Shown here in pieces: positions 25,668-34,378 of a stretch of 64,000 nt of DNA. How positions within the stretch are numbered: the first letter of the stretch is position 1; each line of letters starts with the position of its first letter. The notes under the pieces are model-generated. The model was not told where the DNA came from. It searched no databases and was given only the letters and a program-made list of their open reading frames with translations. The DNA is taken from NCBI RefSeq assembly GCF_009697225.1, contig NZ_WIND01000001.1, positions 372,001 through 436,000 of the forward strand, read 5' to 3'. The position numbers were made by a program, and so were the translations under genes. This DNA comes from Halovulum marinum (GTDB lineage: Bacteria; Pseudomonadota; Alphaproteobacteria; Rhodobacterales; Rhodobacteraceae).

Positions 25668-27261
25668 ACAGGTCGGTGCGCAGCACCTCCTCCAGGGTCT
25701 CGCCCGAGGCTTGCAGATCCTCCAGCTTCATCGCCCGGGCCCGCGACGAGACCGCGCACAGCGGCACCATCACGAACGCCACCTCGGCCAGGTCGCCGTC
25801 GGCGCCGTAGTACCACGGCCCGGCGCCGCGGGTCGGGCGGAACGGGCCGAACAGCCACAGGAAATCGTGGATGTCGGCGACGTAGACCTGCTGGCCGACG
25901 GCCTCGGGCACCTCCGCCAGCTGCGCCGCCGCCTTCCACAGCCAGCCGACCACCGGCCCGGTCATGACGCAGTCGGCAAACGTCTCGCCCGCGATCTCGA
26001 AGCTTTTCGTGACCGGCTCTTCGGGGGCCTCGCCCTCGGGATAGCCGACCCGGCTGAACGGCATCTCGACGCCGCCGGTGTACTTGCGCTCGGCTGCGAT
26101 CAGGATGTCCTGCCGGCCCGCCAGCGGAAAGATCGGCGACATCTCCTTGGTATCGTAGGTCAGGTTGCGCATCCCCGAGGTCGCCAGGTTCGACATGCTG
26201 GGAAAGAACAGCAGGAAGGCGAACAGCCCCAGCACCGTCGCCACCGCCCGCGGCGAGAACCCGCGGATCGGCGGCGCGTCCGCGCGCGGCCGGTGCGCCA
26301 GCAGCACCACCCCCAGCAGGAACAGCCATTTCGGGTCGTTGCCCCAGTTCTGGTAGGTGATGTAGACGAAGCCCGGCGCCAGCAGCAGCAGGTACAGGCC
26401 CTGCCCCTCCATCCCGGCGCGGCGCCACAGCACCACGGTCGCCATCAGCAGCGCGCTGATCGGCAGGAACCGCGGGCTGGCGACGATGTCGCCCAGCGCC
26501 AGCCCCGGGTGCGGCCGCACGCGCCCGGCGGACACCTCGAGCAGGTCGGCGGCGTAGGCCTGCCAGAAACCGGCGCCGCCATAGCCGACCGTCACCGCCG
26601 CCAGCACCGCCAGCGCGGTAATCGCCCCCGCCCCGGCCAGCACCATCTGCCGCTCGCGCAGCACGAACACCAGCACCGCCGGCAGCAGCGCGATCGCGAA
26701 CGTCACCTTGATCATCACCAGCGCCGCACCGGCGACGCCCATCAGCGCGCCGTCGACCAGCGGCGCGCGCCAGCCGTCGCGCGGCGGCAGCAGCATCGGG
26801 AACACGATGAACGAGGTCAGCACCCAGGCCCAGCGGTTGTAGTACATCGACAGCGTCAGCGCCGGGTTCTCGCCGCCGAAGATCAGCGCCATCGCCAGCA
26901 TCACCATGCCGATGCCGTACAGCGGCCGCACCCAGCCGCCGAGCCGGCTGATGCCGATCCACCAGATCCCCGGCAGCAGCAGCATGCCGACCATGGTCTG
27001 GGCCAGCAGGAACGCCATCCCCGGGCCATAGCCGCGCTCCAGGAACATCTGCACCGGCAGGAAGGCGAACATGCCCAGCGGGGTCATGAAATCGACGTGC
27101 GGCCGGGCACCGTCGGCCAGCCGGTAGGCGATGTCCAGCGAGTGGATCGTGTCCACCTCGTGCCCGGTCAGCCGCAGCGAGCCGGGCGCGAGCGAGATCG
27201 CCGCCAGCGCCAGGAACACCCCCGCCAGCACCAGCGCGAAACGGAAGGATTGAATTGTCAT
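25633..27261 (-). CDS. Polytopic membrane protein, candidate GT-C glycosyltransferase
   Basis: A 542-residue inner-membrane protein with about 10 hydrophobic segments in residues 8-400 and a soluble C-terminal part from about 410. After the first helix it has an extracytoplasmic loop HEVDTIHSLDIAYRLADG followed by PHVDFMTPLGMF. An acidic pair in the first loop plus a 'G..P..DF..P.G' pattern is what GT-C enzymes using polyprenyl-phosphate sugars show. I do not recognise a named family. It converges on cpaA with a 35-base overlap and could be an arabinosyl or other sugar transferase acting on surface structures; this is inference. Confidence 0.6.
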   Translation of the reverse strand: MTIQSFRFALVLAGVFLALAAISLAPGSLRLTGHEVDTIHSLDIAYRLADGARPHVDFMTPLGMFAFLPVQMFLERGYGPGMAFLLAQTMVGMLLLPGIWWIGISRLGGWVRPLYGIGMVMLAMALIFGGENPALTLSMYYNRWAWVLTSFIVFPMLLPPRDGWRAPLVDGALMGVAGAALVMIKVTFAIALLPAVLVFVLRERQMVLAGAGAITALAVLAAVTVGYGGAGFWQAYAADLLEVSAGRVRPHPGLALGDIVASPRFLPISALLMATVVLWRRAGMEGQGLYLLLLAPGFVYITYQNWGNDPKWLFLLGVVLLAHRPRADAPPIRGFSPRAVATVLGLFAFLLFFPSMSNLATSGMRNLTYDTKEMSPIFPLAGRQDILIAAERKYTGGVEMPFSRVGYPEGEAPEEPVTKSFEIAGETFADCVMTGPVVGWLWKAAAQLAEVPEAVGQQVYVADIHDFLWLFGPFRPTRGAGPWYYGADGDLAEVAFVMVPLCAVSSRARAMKLEDLQASGETLEEVLRTDLFILLRRQQAAG

Positions 27262-27311
27262 CTGCCTGCCCGATCGTCGTTTTTCTTCAACGTGACGGTA
27301 TTGCCGGCGGC

Positions 27312-27335
27312 AGGCAACGCAGAATTGCCTTTTTT
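27312..27335 (+). terminator. Intrinsic terminator-like hairpin with no gene before it
   Basis: AGGCAA (27312-27317) pairs with TTGCCT (27325-27330) around a 7-base loop and is followed by a run of six T residues on the plus strand. It lies in the 129-base divergent gap, 55 bases before the ATPase ATG. It could be an attenuator in the ATPase leader or the end of a very short RNA. Confidence 0.55.
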
Positions 27336-27390
27336 CGGTCGTACGTGTTCCCTACGATTCGATGACATTCGGATATCTGCGGGGATCCAC

Positions 27391-28695
27391 ATGAACGAGA
27401 TGACATCGCTCCCGACCGGGGTAAAGGCACCGGTCATGCCGCTGCGGGTCGAGGACCTCGGGCTCGAGATCGTCATGATGCGGGATGTCCTCCTGAAGAC
27501 CTTCTTCCGGCGCAACCTGACCAGCCTGACCGACACCGCCGAGGCGCTGTGCGTCACGCCGCCGATCGCGCAGGACCTGATCGACCGCTGCCGCGAGAAC
27601 GGCCTGATCGAGACGCTGGGCAACCGCGGCGCCTCGCAGACCGCCGAACTGCGCTACCAGCTGACCGAAACGGGCCGCGCCCGGGCGCTGGACGCGCTGC
27701 AGCAGTCCGAATACTACGGCGCGCTGCCGGTACCGCTGGAGGCGTACTGGAAGCAGACCGCGCGGCAGTCGATCTCGGACGCGGTGATCACGCAGGAGCG
27801 GCTGGAAGGCTCGATGGGCCACCTGGTGCTGCCGGCGGGAATGCTGGACCAGCTGGGCCCGGCGGTGAACTCGGGCCGCTCGGTGCTGCTGTACGGCCCG
27901 CCGGGCAACGGCAAGTCGTCGATCTCGAACGGCATCCGCGATGCGCTGGGCGACAACATCTACGTGCCGCAGTTCCTGGAATACGCCGGCCAGGTGATCT
28001 CGGTGTTCGATCCGATCGTGCACACGCTGGCCAAGGTCGAGCGCACCGAAAGCAACAGCCTGCGCCGCAGCGACGTCGAATTCGACAAGCGCTACGTGCT
28101 GTGCCGGCGCCCGTCGGTGATGACCGGCGGCGAGCTGACCCTGGACATGCTGGATCTGAATTTCAACGTCACCAGCCGCACCTACCAGGCGCCGCTGCAG
28201 CTCAAGGCCAGCGGCGGCGTGTTCATCGTCGACGACCTCGGCCGCCAGACCGAGCCGCCGCAGGCGCTGATCAACCGCTGGATCGTGCCGATGGAAAGCT
28301 CGTTCGACATCCTGTCGCTGCAGTCCGGCCAGAAGTTCATGGTGCCGTTCGACACGCTGGTGATCTTCTCGACCAACTTCGCCCCGTCCGAGATGTTCGA
28401 CGGCGCCGCGCTGCGCCGGATCTACTACAAGATCAAGGTCGACAACCCGAACCGCGAGGATTTCATCAAGGTGTTCGTGAAGACCTCGCGCGCCTACAAG
28501 ATCCACCCGGACGAGGAGGTGCTGACGCATCTGCTGAAGCACCGCTACCCCGAGGTCGGCAACAGCTTTGCCAACTACCACGCGCCGTTCCTGATCGACC
28601 AGATGCTGTCGATCGCCGACTACGAGGGGCGCGAGCGCAAGATGACCATCGACCTGGTGGACCGCGCCTGGGCGAACCTGTTCGTCGAAGAGTGA
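27391..28695 (+). CDS. AAA-type ATPase with N-terminal winged-helix-like region
   Basis: A 434-residue cytosolic ATPase. Residues 20-100 look like a helical, winged-helix-type region. Walker A GPPGNGKSS is at about 169-177, a Walker B region is at GGVFIVDDLGRQTEP near 275, and a sensor-like TLVIFSTNFAPSEMF is near 325. Proteins of this layout lie beside tad clusters in other Rhodobacterales as far as I recall, but I know of no assigned function. It is divergent from the GT-C-like gene, and a GTG-start dehydrogenase gene follows 1 base after it. Confidence 0.75.
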   Translation: MNEMTSLPTGVKAPVMPLRVEDLGLEIVMMRDVLLKTFFRRNLTSLTDTAEALCVTPPIAQDLIDRCRENGLIETLGNRGASQTAELRYQLTETGRARALDALQQSEYYGALPVPLEAYWKQTARQSISDAVITQERLEGSMGHLVLPAGMLDQLGPAVNSGRSVLLYGPPGNGKSSISNGIRDALGDNIYVPQFLEYAGQVISVFDPIVHTLAKVERTESNSLRRSDVEFDKRYVLCRRPSVMTGGELTLDMLDLNFNVTSRTYQAPLQLKASGGVFIVDDLGRQTEPPQALINRWIVPMESSFDILSLQSGQKFMVPFDTLVIFSTNFAPSEMFDGAALRRIYYKIKVDNPNREDFIKVFVKTSRAYKIHPDEEVLTHLLKHRYPEVGNSFANYHAPFLIDQMLSIADYEGRERKMTIDLVDRAWANLFVEE

Positions 28696-28696
28696 C

Positions 28697-29500
28697 GTGC
28701 GCACCGCCGTCGTAGGCTGCGGCCAGATGGGCCGGCCGATGGCCGAGGCCCTGCAGGCCGCGGGCTTCGATCTGCGCGGGCTGGACGTGCTGCCGCCCGA
28801 CGGCTTCGGACCGCTGGCGCCGGTGATGAGCACCGATCCCGGCGCGCTGGCGGACCGCGAGGTGGCGATCACCGTGGTCCGCGACGCGGCGCAGACCGAT
28901 GCGATCCTGTTCGGCCCCAACGCCTTCCTGCCCCGCGCCCGCCGGCTGCGCGCGCTGGTGGTCAGCTCCACCCTGTCGCCGCGCTATGTCCGGGCGCTGC
29001 GCGACCGGCTGCCCGCCGGCCTGGCGCTGGTCGACGCGCCGATGTCCGGCGCCCCGATCGCCGCGCAGGAGCGGCGCTTGAGCTTCATGCTGGGCGGCGA
29101 GGCCGCCTGGATCGACCGGCTGATGCCGCAGTTCCGCGCCATGGGCAGCAACTTCCACCACATGGGCGACGTCGGCGCCGGGATGACCGCAAAGGTGCTG
29201 AACAACCTGATCGCGGCCAGTTCCACCGCCGCCACCCGCACCGCGCTGGCCTGGGGCCGGGCGCTGGGGGTCGAGGACGCGCGCCTGCGCGCGGTGTTCG
29301 AGGACAGCTCGGGGCAGACCTGGTTCGGCAGCAATTTCGACCGGATCTCCTGGGCGCGCGAGGGGTTCGACCCGGCGAACACCATGGGCATTCTGGCGAA
29401 GGACGTCGCGGCGGCGCTGGATGCCGCCCCGGCGGACGCGGACCGGGACTTGCCACAGGCGATCATCGACGCCATCTCTCGCCTCGACAGGTATGATTGA
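28697..29500 (+). CDS. NAD(P)-dependent beta-hydroxyacid dehydrogenase
   Basis: A 267-residue enzyme of the 3-hydroxyisobutyrate/6-phosphogluconate dehydrogenase group. The N-terminus VVGCGQMGRPMAEAL is the dinucleotide fold, LVDAPMSGAPIAAQ is the substrate-binding motif, and GAGMTAKVLNN carries the catalytic lysine (about residue 176). The substrate (3-hydroxyisobutyrate, tartronate semialdehyde or other) cannot be fixed. The start is GTG at 28697, and the helicase gene follows 6 bases after the stop. Confidence 0.85.
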   Translation: MRTAVVGCGQMGRPMAEALQAAGFDLRGLDVLPPDGFGPLAPVMSTDPGALADREVAITVVRDAAQTDAILFGPNAFLPRARRLRALVVSSTLSPRYVRALRDRLPAGLALVDAPMSGAPIAAQERRLSFMLGGEAAWIDRLMPQFRAMGSNFHHMGDVGAGMTAKVLNNLIAASSTAATRTALAWGRALGVEDARLRAVFEDSSGQTWFGSNFDRISWAREGFDPANTMGILAKDVAAALDAAPADADRDLPQAIIDAISRLDRYD

Positions 29501-29506
29501 GACGCG

Positions 29507-31963
29507 ATGCTCCCGGAACGCTTCGCGGAGTGGTTCGCCGCGCGCGGCTGGTCTCCGCATCCCCACCAGCTGGCCCTGCTGGACCGCGCGGCCGCGCCCG
29601 CGACGCTGCTGGTCGCGCCGACCGGCGGCGGCAAGACGCTGGCCGGGTTCCTGCCGACGCTGGTCGAGCTGGCGTCCGGCGCGCACCGCGGCATGCACAC
29701 GCTCTACGTCTCGCCGCTGAAGGCGCTGGCGGCCGACATCCGCCGCAACCTGCAGGCCCCGGCGGACGAGCTGGGGCTGGACATCCGCATCGAGGACCGC
29801 ACCGGCGACACCCGCGCCGCGGCCCGCGCGCGGCAGCGGGTGGACCCGCCGCAGATCCTGCTGACCACGCCGGAAAGCCTGGCGCTGCTGCTCAGCTACG
29901 AGGACGCGCCGCGCATCTTCGCCGGTCTGCGCCGCGTTGTCGTCGACGAGATCCACGCCCTGGCCGAAGGCAAGCGCGGCGACCAGCTGATGCTGGGCCT
30001 CTCGCGGCTGCAGGCGCTGCGCCCCGGTCTGCGCCGCGTCGGCCTGTCCGCCACCGTCGAGAACCCGCCGCGGCTGGCCGAGTTCCTGGCGCCGGCGCGC
30101 GGTGCCTGCGGCATCATCCACGCCGATCCCGGCCCCGACCCCAACATCGCGCTGCTGGAGACGCCCGAGCCGCCGCCCTGGGCCGGCGCCGGCGGGCGCT
30201 ATGCCGCCGCCGCGGTGATGGACCGGATCCGCGCGGCGCGCACCACGCTGGTGTTCATCAACACCCGCGCCCAGGCCGAGCTGTTCTTCCAGGCGCTGTG
30301 GGCCGAGAACCACGAGGCGCTGCCGATCGCCATCCACCACGGCTCGCTGGCCCGCGAGGCGCGCGAAAAGGTCGAACGGGCGATGGTCGCTGGCGATCTC
30401 AAGGCCATCGTCTGCACCGGCTCGCTGGACCTGGGCATCGACTGGGGCGACGTCGACCTGGTGATCCAGATCGGCGCGCCGAAGAACGTCAAGCGGCTGG
30501 TGCAGCGCATCGGCCGCGCCAACCACCGCTACGACGAGCCGTCGCGGGCGCTGCTGGTGCCGGCGAACCGGTTCGAGGTGATCGAGTGCCGCGCCGCGCT
30601 CGAGGCGGTGTACGCCCGCGATCTGGACGGCGACGGGCGCGGCGACGGTCCGCTGGACGTGCTCTGCCAGCACATCCTGCTGACCGCCTGCGCCGGCCCG
30701 TTCGACGCCGACACGCTGTACCACGAGGTGCGCGGCGCCGGGCCCTACCGCGATCTCGGCCGCGCCGATTTCGACGACTGCGTCGCGTTCTGCGCCACCG
30801 GCGGCTACGCGCTGCGGGCGTACGACCGCTGGCAGCGGCTGAAGCGGACCGACGGCCGCTGGCACCTGCGCGACCCGCGCACCGCGCGGAACCTGCGGAT
30901 GAACATCGGCACCATCGTCGAGACCGAGACCCTGGCGGTGCGCATGCGCGGCCGCGGCGGCGCGCCGCTGGGCGAGGTCGAGGAGGCCTTCGCCGCCACC
31001 CTCACCCCCGGCGACACCTTCCTGATCGGTGGGCAGACGGTGCGCTACGAGCGCCTGCGCGAGATGGTGGTCGAGGTCACCCGCAAGCCCGACCGGCAGC
31101 CGATGATCGCGGTGTTCTCGGGGGTGAAGATGGCGACCTCGGTCGAACTGGCGCACCGCGTCGTGTCGATGCTGTCGGACCCGGCGCGCTGGCACGACCT
31201 GCCCGCCCACACCGCCGAGTGGCTGCAGCTGCAAGCCCGGATCTCGGCCCTGCCCCGGCCCGACCGGCTGCTGGCCGAGACCTTCGAGCGCGCCGGCCTG
31301 GACCATCTGTGCCTCTACACCTTCGCCGGTCGCAACGCGAACCAGACGCTGGGCCTGCTGGTGACCCGCCGGATGGAAGATGCCGGGCTCGACCCGGTCG
31401 GCTTCGTCTCGACCGACTACGCGCTGCTGATCTGGGGGCTGCGGCGGGTGACCGACCCGGCGGCGCTGCTGCGTCCCGAGAACCTGCGCGCCGGGCTCGA
31501 CACCTGGCTGTCCGAGAACGCCGTGATGAAGCGCACCTTCCGCACCGCCGCGGTGATCGCCGGGCTGATCGAACGCAACATCCCCGGCCGCCGCAAGACC
31601 GGGCGGCAGGCGACGTTCTCGTCGGACATCCTCTACGACACGCTGCGCAAGTACGACCCCGACCATCTGCTGATGCGCATCACCCGCGCCGAGGCCGCCC
31701 GCGGCCTGGTCGACTACGGCCGCATCGAAGAGATGCTGCGCCGCATCGAAGGCCGGGTCGATCTGGTCGCGGCACCGCACGTCACGCCCCTCGCCGCGCC
31801 GCTGCTGCTGGAGATGGGCAAGGTCCCGATCAAGGGCGCGGCGCAGCAGACGGCGCTGGAAACCGAGGCCGGACAGCTGATGCAGGAGGCCGGCCTGACG
31901 CCCGAGGCGAAGCCGGCGGGGGATCAATTCTCACGGCATGTGACTTCCCGGCATCACAGCTGA
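29507..31963 (+). CDS. Ligase-associated DNA damage response DEXH-box helicase (Lhr-like)
   Basis: An 818-residue superfamily 2 helicase. Motif I is VAPTGGGKTLAGF near 40, motif II is VVVDEIHALAEGKRG near 145, motif III is GLSATVENP and motif VI is QRIGRANHRYDEPSRA near 335. A C-terminal Lhr-type region follows. In many bacteria this helicase is in a four-gene set with an ATP-dependent DNA ligase, a metallo-beta-lactamase-like exonuclease and the PdeM nuclease. Here only PdeM (next gene) is present. The tail after about residue 800 (QFSRHVTSRHHS) is probably not conserved. Confidence 0.92.
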   Translation: MLPERFAEWFAARGWSPHPHQLALLDRAAAPATLLVAPTGGGKTLAGFLPTLVELASGAHRGMHTLYVSPLKALAADIRRNLQAPADELGLDIRIEDRTGDTRAAARARQRVDPPQILLTTPESLALLLSYEDAPRIFAGLRRVVVDEIHALAEGKRGDQLMLGLSRLQALRPGLRRVGLSATVENPPRLAEFLAPARGACGIIHADPGPDPNIALLETPEPPPWAGAGGRYAAAAVMDRIRAARTTLVFINTRAQAELFFQALWAENHEALPIAIHHGSLAREAREKVERAMVAGDLKAIVCTGSLDLGIDWGDVDLVIQIGAPKNVKRLVQRIGRANHRYDEPSRALLVPANRFEVIECRAALEAVYARDLDGDGRGDGPLDVLCQHILLTACAGPFDADTLYHEVRGAGPYRDLGRADFDDCVAFCATGGYALRAYDRWQRLKRTDGRWHLRDPRTARNLRMNIGTIVETETLAVRMRGRGGAPLGEVEEAFAATLTPGDTFLIGGQTVRYERLREMVVEVTRKPDRQPMIAVFSGVKMATSVELAHRVVSMLSDPARWHDLPAHTAEWLQLQARISALPRPDRLLAETFERAGLDHLCLYTFAGRNANQTLGLLVTRRMEDAGLDPVGFVSTDYALLIWGLRRVTDPAALLRPENLRAGLDTWLSENAVMKRTFRTAAVIAGLIERNIPGRRKTGRQATFSSDILYDTLRKYDPDHLLMRITRAEAARGLVDYGRIEEMLRRIEGRVDLVAAPHVTPLAAPLLLEMGKVPIKGAAQQTALETEAGQLMQEAGLTPEAKPAGDQFSRHVTSRHHS

Positions 31964-31966
31964 GAG

Positions 31967-32007
31967 TTGCACTTGCATCCCGTCCTGTGTTCTTGTTTTG
32001 TATTTGC
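31967..32007 (+). promoter_or_regulatory. Possible promoter/SOS-like site directly before pdeM
   Basis: The 40 bases before the pdeM ATG have no purine-rich ribosome-binding site but are T-rich. TTGCAC (31967-31972) or TTGCAT (31973-31978) could be -35 elements and TTGTAT (31998-32003) a -10, putting the transcript start close to the ATG, so a leaderless mRNA is possible. GTTC at 31989-31992 followed after 7 bases by GTAT resembles the alphaproteobacterial SOS box GTTC-N7-GTTC with two mismatches. Confidence 0.3.
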
Positions 32008-32685
32008 ATGACCGACACCCCGTTCACCCTCTGCGGCGCCAGTCTGACCGCCCGGCCGTCGGGCGCGCTCTGGTGGGCCGAGGCCGGCATCCTGTGCGTG
32101 GCCGATCTGCACCTGGGCCGGTCCGAGCGGATGGCCCGACGCGGCGGAACGCTGCTGCCGCCCTACGAAACGCGGGCCACGCTGGACCGGCTCGAGGCCG
32201 AGATCGCGGCGCTCGATCCGCGCAGCGTGATCTGCCTGGGAGACAGCTTCGACGACCAGCGCGTACCCGACGCGCTCGACGAACCGGTGCGCTGGCAACT
32301 GGGCACGATGATGTCGGGACGCCGCTGGATCTGGGTGGCCGGCAACCACGACCCGCAGGCGCCGGACATCGGCGGCACCGCGATGGAGGAAGTCGCGCGC
32401 GGGCCGCTGACCTTCCGCCACATCGCCCTGCCGCGTGCCGCCGCCGGCGAGGTTTCCGGGCACTACCACCCGAAGACCCGGGTCCGCACCCGCGCCGGCG
32501 CAGTGGCGCGGCCCTGCTTCGTGCACGATTCACGGCGGCTGATCCTGCCCGCGTTCGGCACCTACACCGGCGGGCTCAACTGCACCTCGGACGCGCTGCA
32601 GACCCTGTTCGAGGATGACGCGGTGTGCATCCTGACCGGCAACGCCACCACCACCGTCCCGCTCCGGCGCCGCGAATCGGCCTGA
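32008..32685 (+). CDS. pdeM: Ligase-associated DNA damage response endonuclease PdeM
   Basis: A 225-residue metallophosphoesterase. Motifs are LCVADLHLGRSE near residue 30 (metal ligands Asp and His), VICLGDSFDD near 75, VAGNHD near 112 and GHYHPKTR near 152, the full calcineurin-like set. It follows the helicase by 44 bases, the usual partner. The ligase and exonuclease of the set are not in the window. The ATG at 32008 gives the family N-terminus but lacks a ribosome-binding site. Confidence 0.9.
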   Translation: MTDTPFTLCGASLTARPSGALWWAEAGILCVADLHLGRSERMARRGGTLLPPYETRATLDRLEAEIAALDPRSVICLGDSFDDQRVPDALDEPVRWQLGTMMSGRRWIWVAGNHDPQAPDIGGTAMEEVARGPLTFRHIALPRAAAGEVSGHYHPKTRVRTRAGAVARPCFVHDSRRLILPAFGTYTGGLNCTSDALQTLFEDDAVCILTGNATTTVPLRRRESA

Positions 32686-32703
32686 CCGGCGGCGCGCGGC
32701 GGC

Positions 32704-33606
32704 TCAGGCCGTCAGGCCCTCGGGCTCCGGCAGGCCGTGGATCCGGCAGCACGCGGTCAGCGTGTTCGCCAGCAGGCAGGCGATGGTCATCGGCCCGACG
32801 CCGCCGGGCACCGGCGTGATCGCGCCCGCGACCTGCGCCGCGCTGTCGAAATCGACGTCGCCCACCAGCCGGTGCTTGCCCGCGCCGCGCTCCGGCGCCG
32901 GGATCCGGTTGATGCCGACGTCGATCACCGTGGCGCCGGGCCTGATCCACTCGCCGGTCACCATCTGCGGCCGCCCGACCGCCGCCACCAGGATGTCGGC
33001 GCGGCGGCAGACCTCCTGGAGGTCGCGGGTCCGCGAATGCGCGACGGTGACGGTGCAGCTGTCGCGCAGCAGCAGGTTCGCCATCGGCTTGCCGACGATG
33101 TTCGAGCGCCCGAGCACCACCGCGTTGCGCCCGCTCAGATCGCCCAGCCGGGCGCGCAGCAGCATCAGGCAGCCCAGCGGCGTGCACGGCACCATCGCCT
33201 TCTGCCCGGTGCCCAGCAGACCGACGTTCAGGATGTGGAACCCGTCCACGTCCTTTTCCGGCGCGATCGCGTTGATCACCAGGTCGCTGTCGATGTGGTC
33301 CGGCAGCGGCAGCTGCACCAGGATGCCGTGGATCGACGCGTCGGCGTTCAGCTGCGCGATCAGCGCCAGCAGATCGTCCTGCGACGTCGCGGCGTCCAGC
33401 TTGTGCTCGACCGACTTCATCCCGGCCTCGAGCGTCTGCCGGCCCTTGTTGCGGACATAGACCTCGCTGGCCGGATCCTCGCCCACCAGCACCACCGCCA
33501 GGCCGGGGCGCAGGCCGTGATCGTCGCGCAGCCGGGCGACCTCCTGCGCGACGCGGGCGCGCATCTCGGCCGCGAAGGCCTTGCCGTCGATGATCTCTGC
33601 GGACAT
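32704..33606 (-). CDS. folD: Bifunctional methylenetetrahydrofolate dehydrogenase/cyclohydrolase
   Basis: A 300-residue cytosolic enzyme that interconverts 5,10-methylene- and 10-formyl-tetrahydrofolate with NADP. Family motifs are [16 protein letters not shown] (with the catalytic lysine), [27 protein letters not shown] and [16 protein letters not shown]. It is in line with fhs, which makes 10-formyl-tetrahydrofolate, with a sulfotransferase gene between them. The ATG at 33606 lies 3 bases after the end of that gene. Confidence 0.96.
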   Translation of the reverse strand: MSAEIIDGKAFAAEMRARVAQEVARLRDDHGLRPGLAVVLVGEDPASEVYVRNKGRQTLEAGMKSVEHKLDAATSQDDLLALIAQLNADASIHGILVQLPLPDHIDSDLVINAIAPEKDVDGFHILNVGLLGTGQKAMVPCTPLGCLMLLRARLGDLSGRNAVVLGRSNIVGKPMANLLLRDSCTVTVAHSRTRDLQEVCRRADILVAAVGRPQMVTGEWIRPGATVIDVGINRIPAPERGAGKHRLVGDVDFDSAAQVAGAITPVPGGVGPMTIACLLANTLTACCRIHGLPEPEGLTA

Positions 33607-33609
33607 GCG

Positions 33610-34329
33610 CTATCTTGCCTGTCTTGCCGCCCGGACCGGCTTCCGCCACCGGGCCCCGGTGCCACTGGTCTTGCCGGACGATCTTGTCGGGGACTCCAGC
33701 AGGGCATAATCGGCCCGGTAGATCTCCCGCACCCGCGCCTGCTGCGCCGGGGTCAGGGTGATCTCGGCCCGGTCGTCCTTCTTCTTCTTGTGCGGAAAGG
33801 CGATCTTCGCGCCGATCCGCGCGTCGAGAAACGCCTCCAGCGTCGCGAACTGCTCCAGCCGGTAGACGTGATCGAACCAGCGCAGGTTGCGGCCCAGATA
33901 GAAGCTCATCGGCCGGAAATGCCGCTTCAGCATGCCGGACCGGGCCATGTACTGGTCGAAATTTTCCAGGAACGCGTCGATGTCCGGCCGGCTGGGCAGC
34001 GTGCTGTCGCGCACCACCGGGCCGTTCTCCAGCCGCTCCAGCTGCCCGTCCAGGATCTTGTTGCGGAACCCCGAGACGAAGCGCGCGAGCGGATCGCGCA
34101 CGATCGCCAGGGTCTCGTAGTCCGGGTGCCGCTGTGCGCGATCCGCCTTCGCGACCTTGTGGAAGCGGGCGCGGATCTCGGGCCGGGTCTTGTCCGCGCC
34201 GCGATGCGCGTCGACCCGGTCAAGATCCAGCCCGTTGTTGATCGTGTAGAGGACCGACCGCATCGTCGACGAGCCGACCTTCGGCACGGGAAAATAGGCG
34301 ATCCTCAACCGCTCGCAGTATATCGGCAT
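33610..34329 (-). CDS. Sulfotransferase family 2 protein
   Basis: A 239-residue protein with the two PAPS-binding blocks: RIAYFPVPKVGSSTMRS at about residues 9-25 (5'-phosphosulfate loop) and LAIVRDPLARFVSGFRNKI near 90-108 (3'-phosphate block). Such enzymes transfer sulfate to carbohydrates. The ATG at 34329 (with GGAG six bases ahead) is preferred to the GTG at 34341. It sits between fhs and folD, with which it has no obvious metabolic link, so it is probably an inserted gene that uses the same transcript. Confidence 0.82.
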   Translation of the reverse strand: MPIYCERLRIAYFPVPKVGSSTMRSVLYTINNGLDLDRVDAHRGADKTRPEIRARFHKVAKADRAQRHPDYETLAIVRDPLARFVSGFRNKILDGQLERLENGPVVRDSTLPSRPDIDAFLENFDQYMARSGMLKRHFRPMSFYLGRNLRWFDHVYRLEQFATLEAFLDARIGAKIAFPHKKKKDDRAEITLTPAQQARVREIYRADYALLESPTRSSGKTSGTGARWRKPVRAARQAR

Positions 34330-34378
34330 CCGCCGCTCCACTTGCTGTTCCGGGCGGCACGTTCGTCCAGTTCGGCGG

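Noticed and set aside
28674-28700. ATG start for the beta-hydroxyacid dehydrogenase
   Set aside because: No in-frame ATG lies close to the cofactor motif; GTG at 28697 gives the correct N-terminus.
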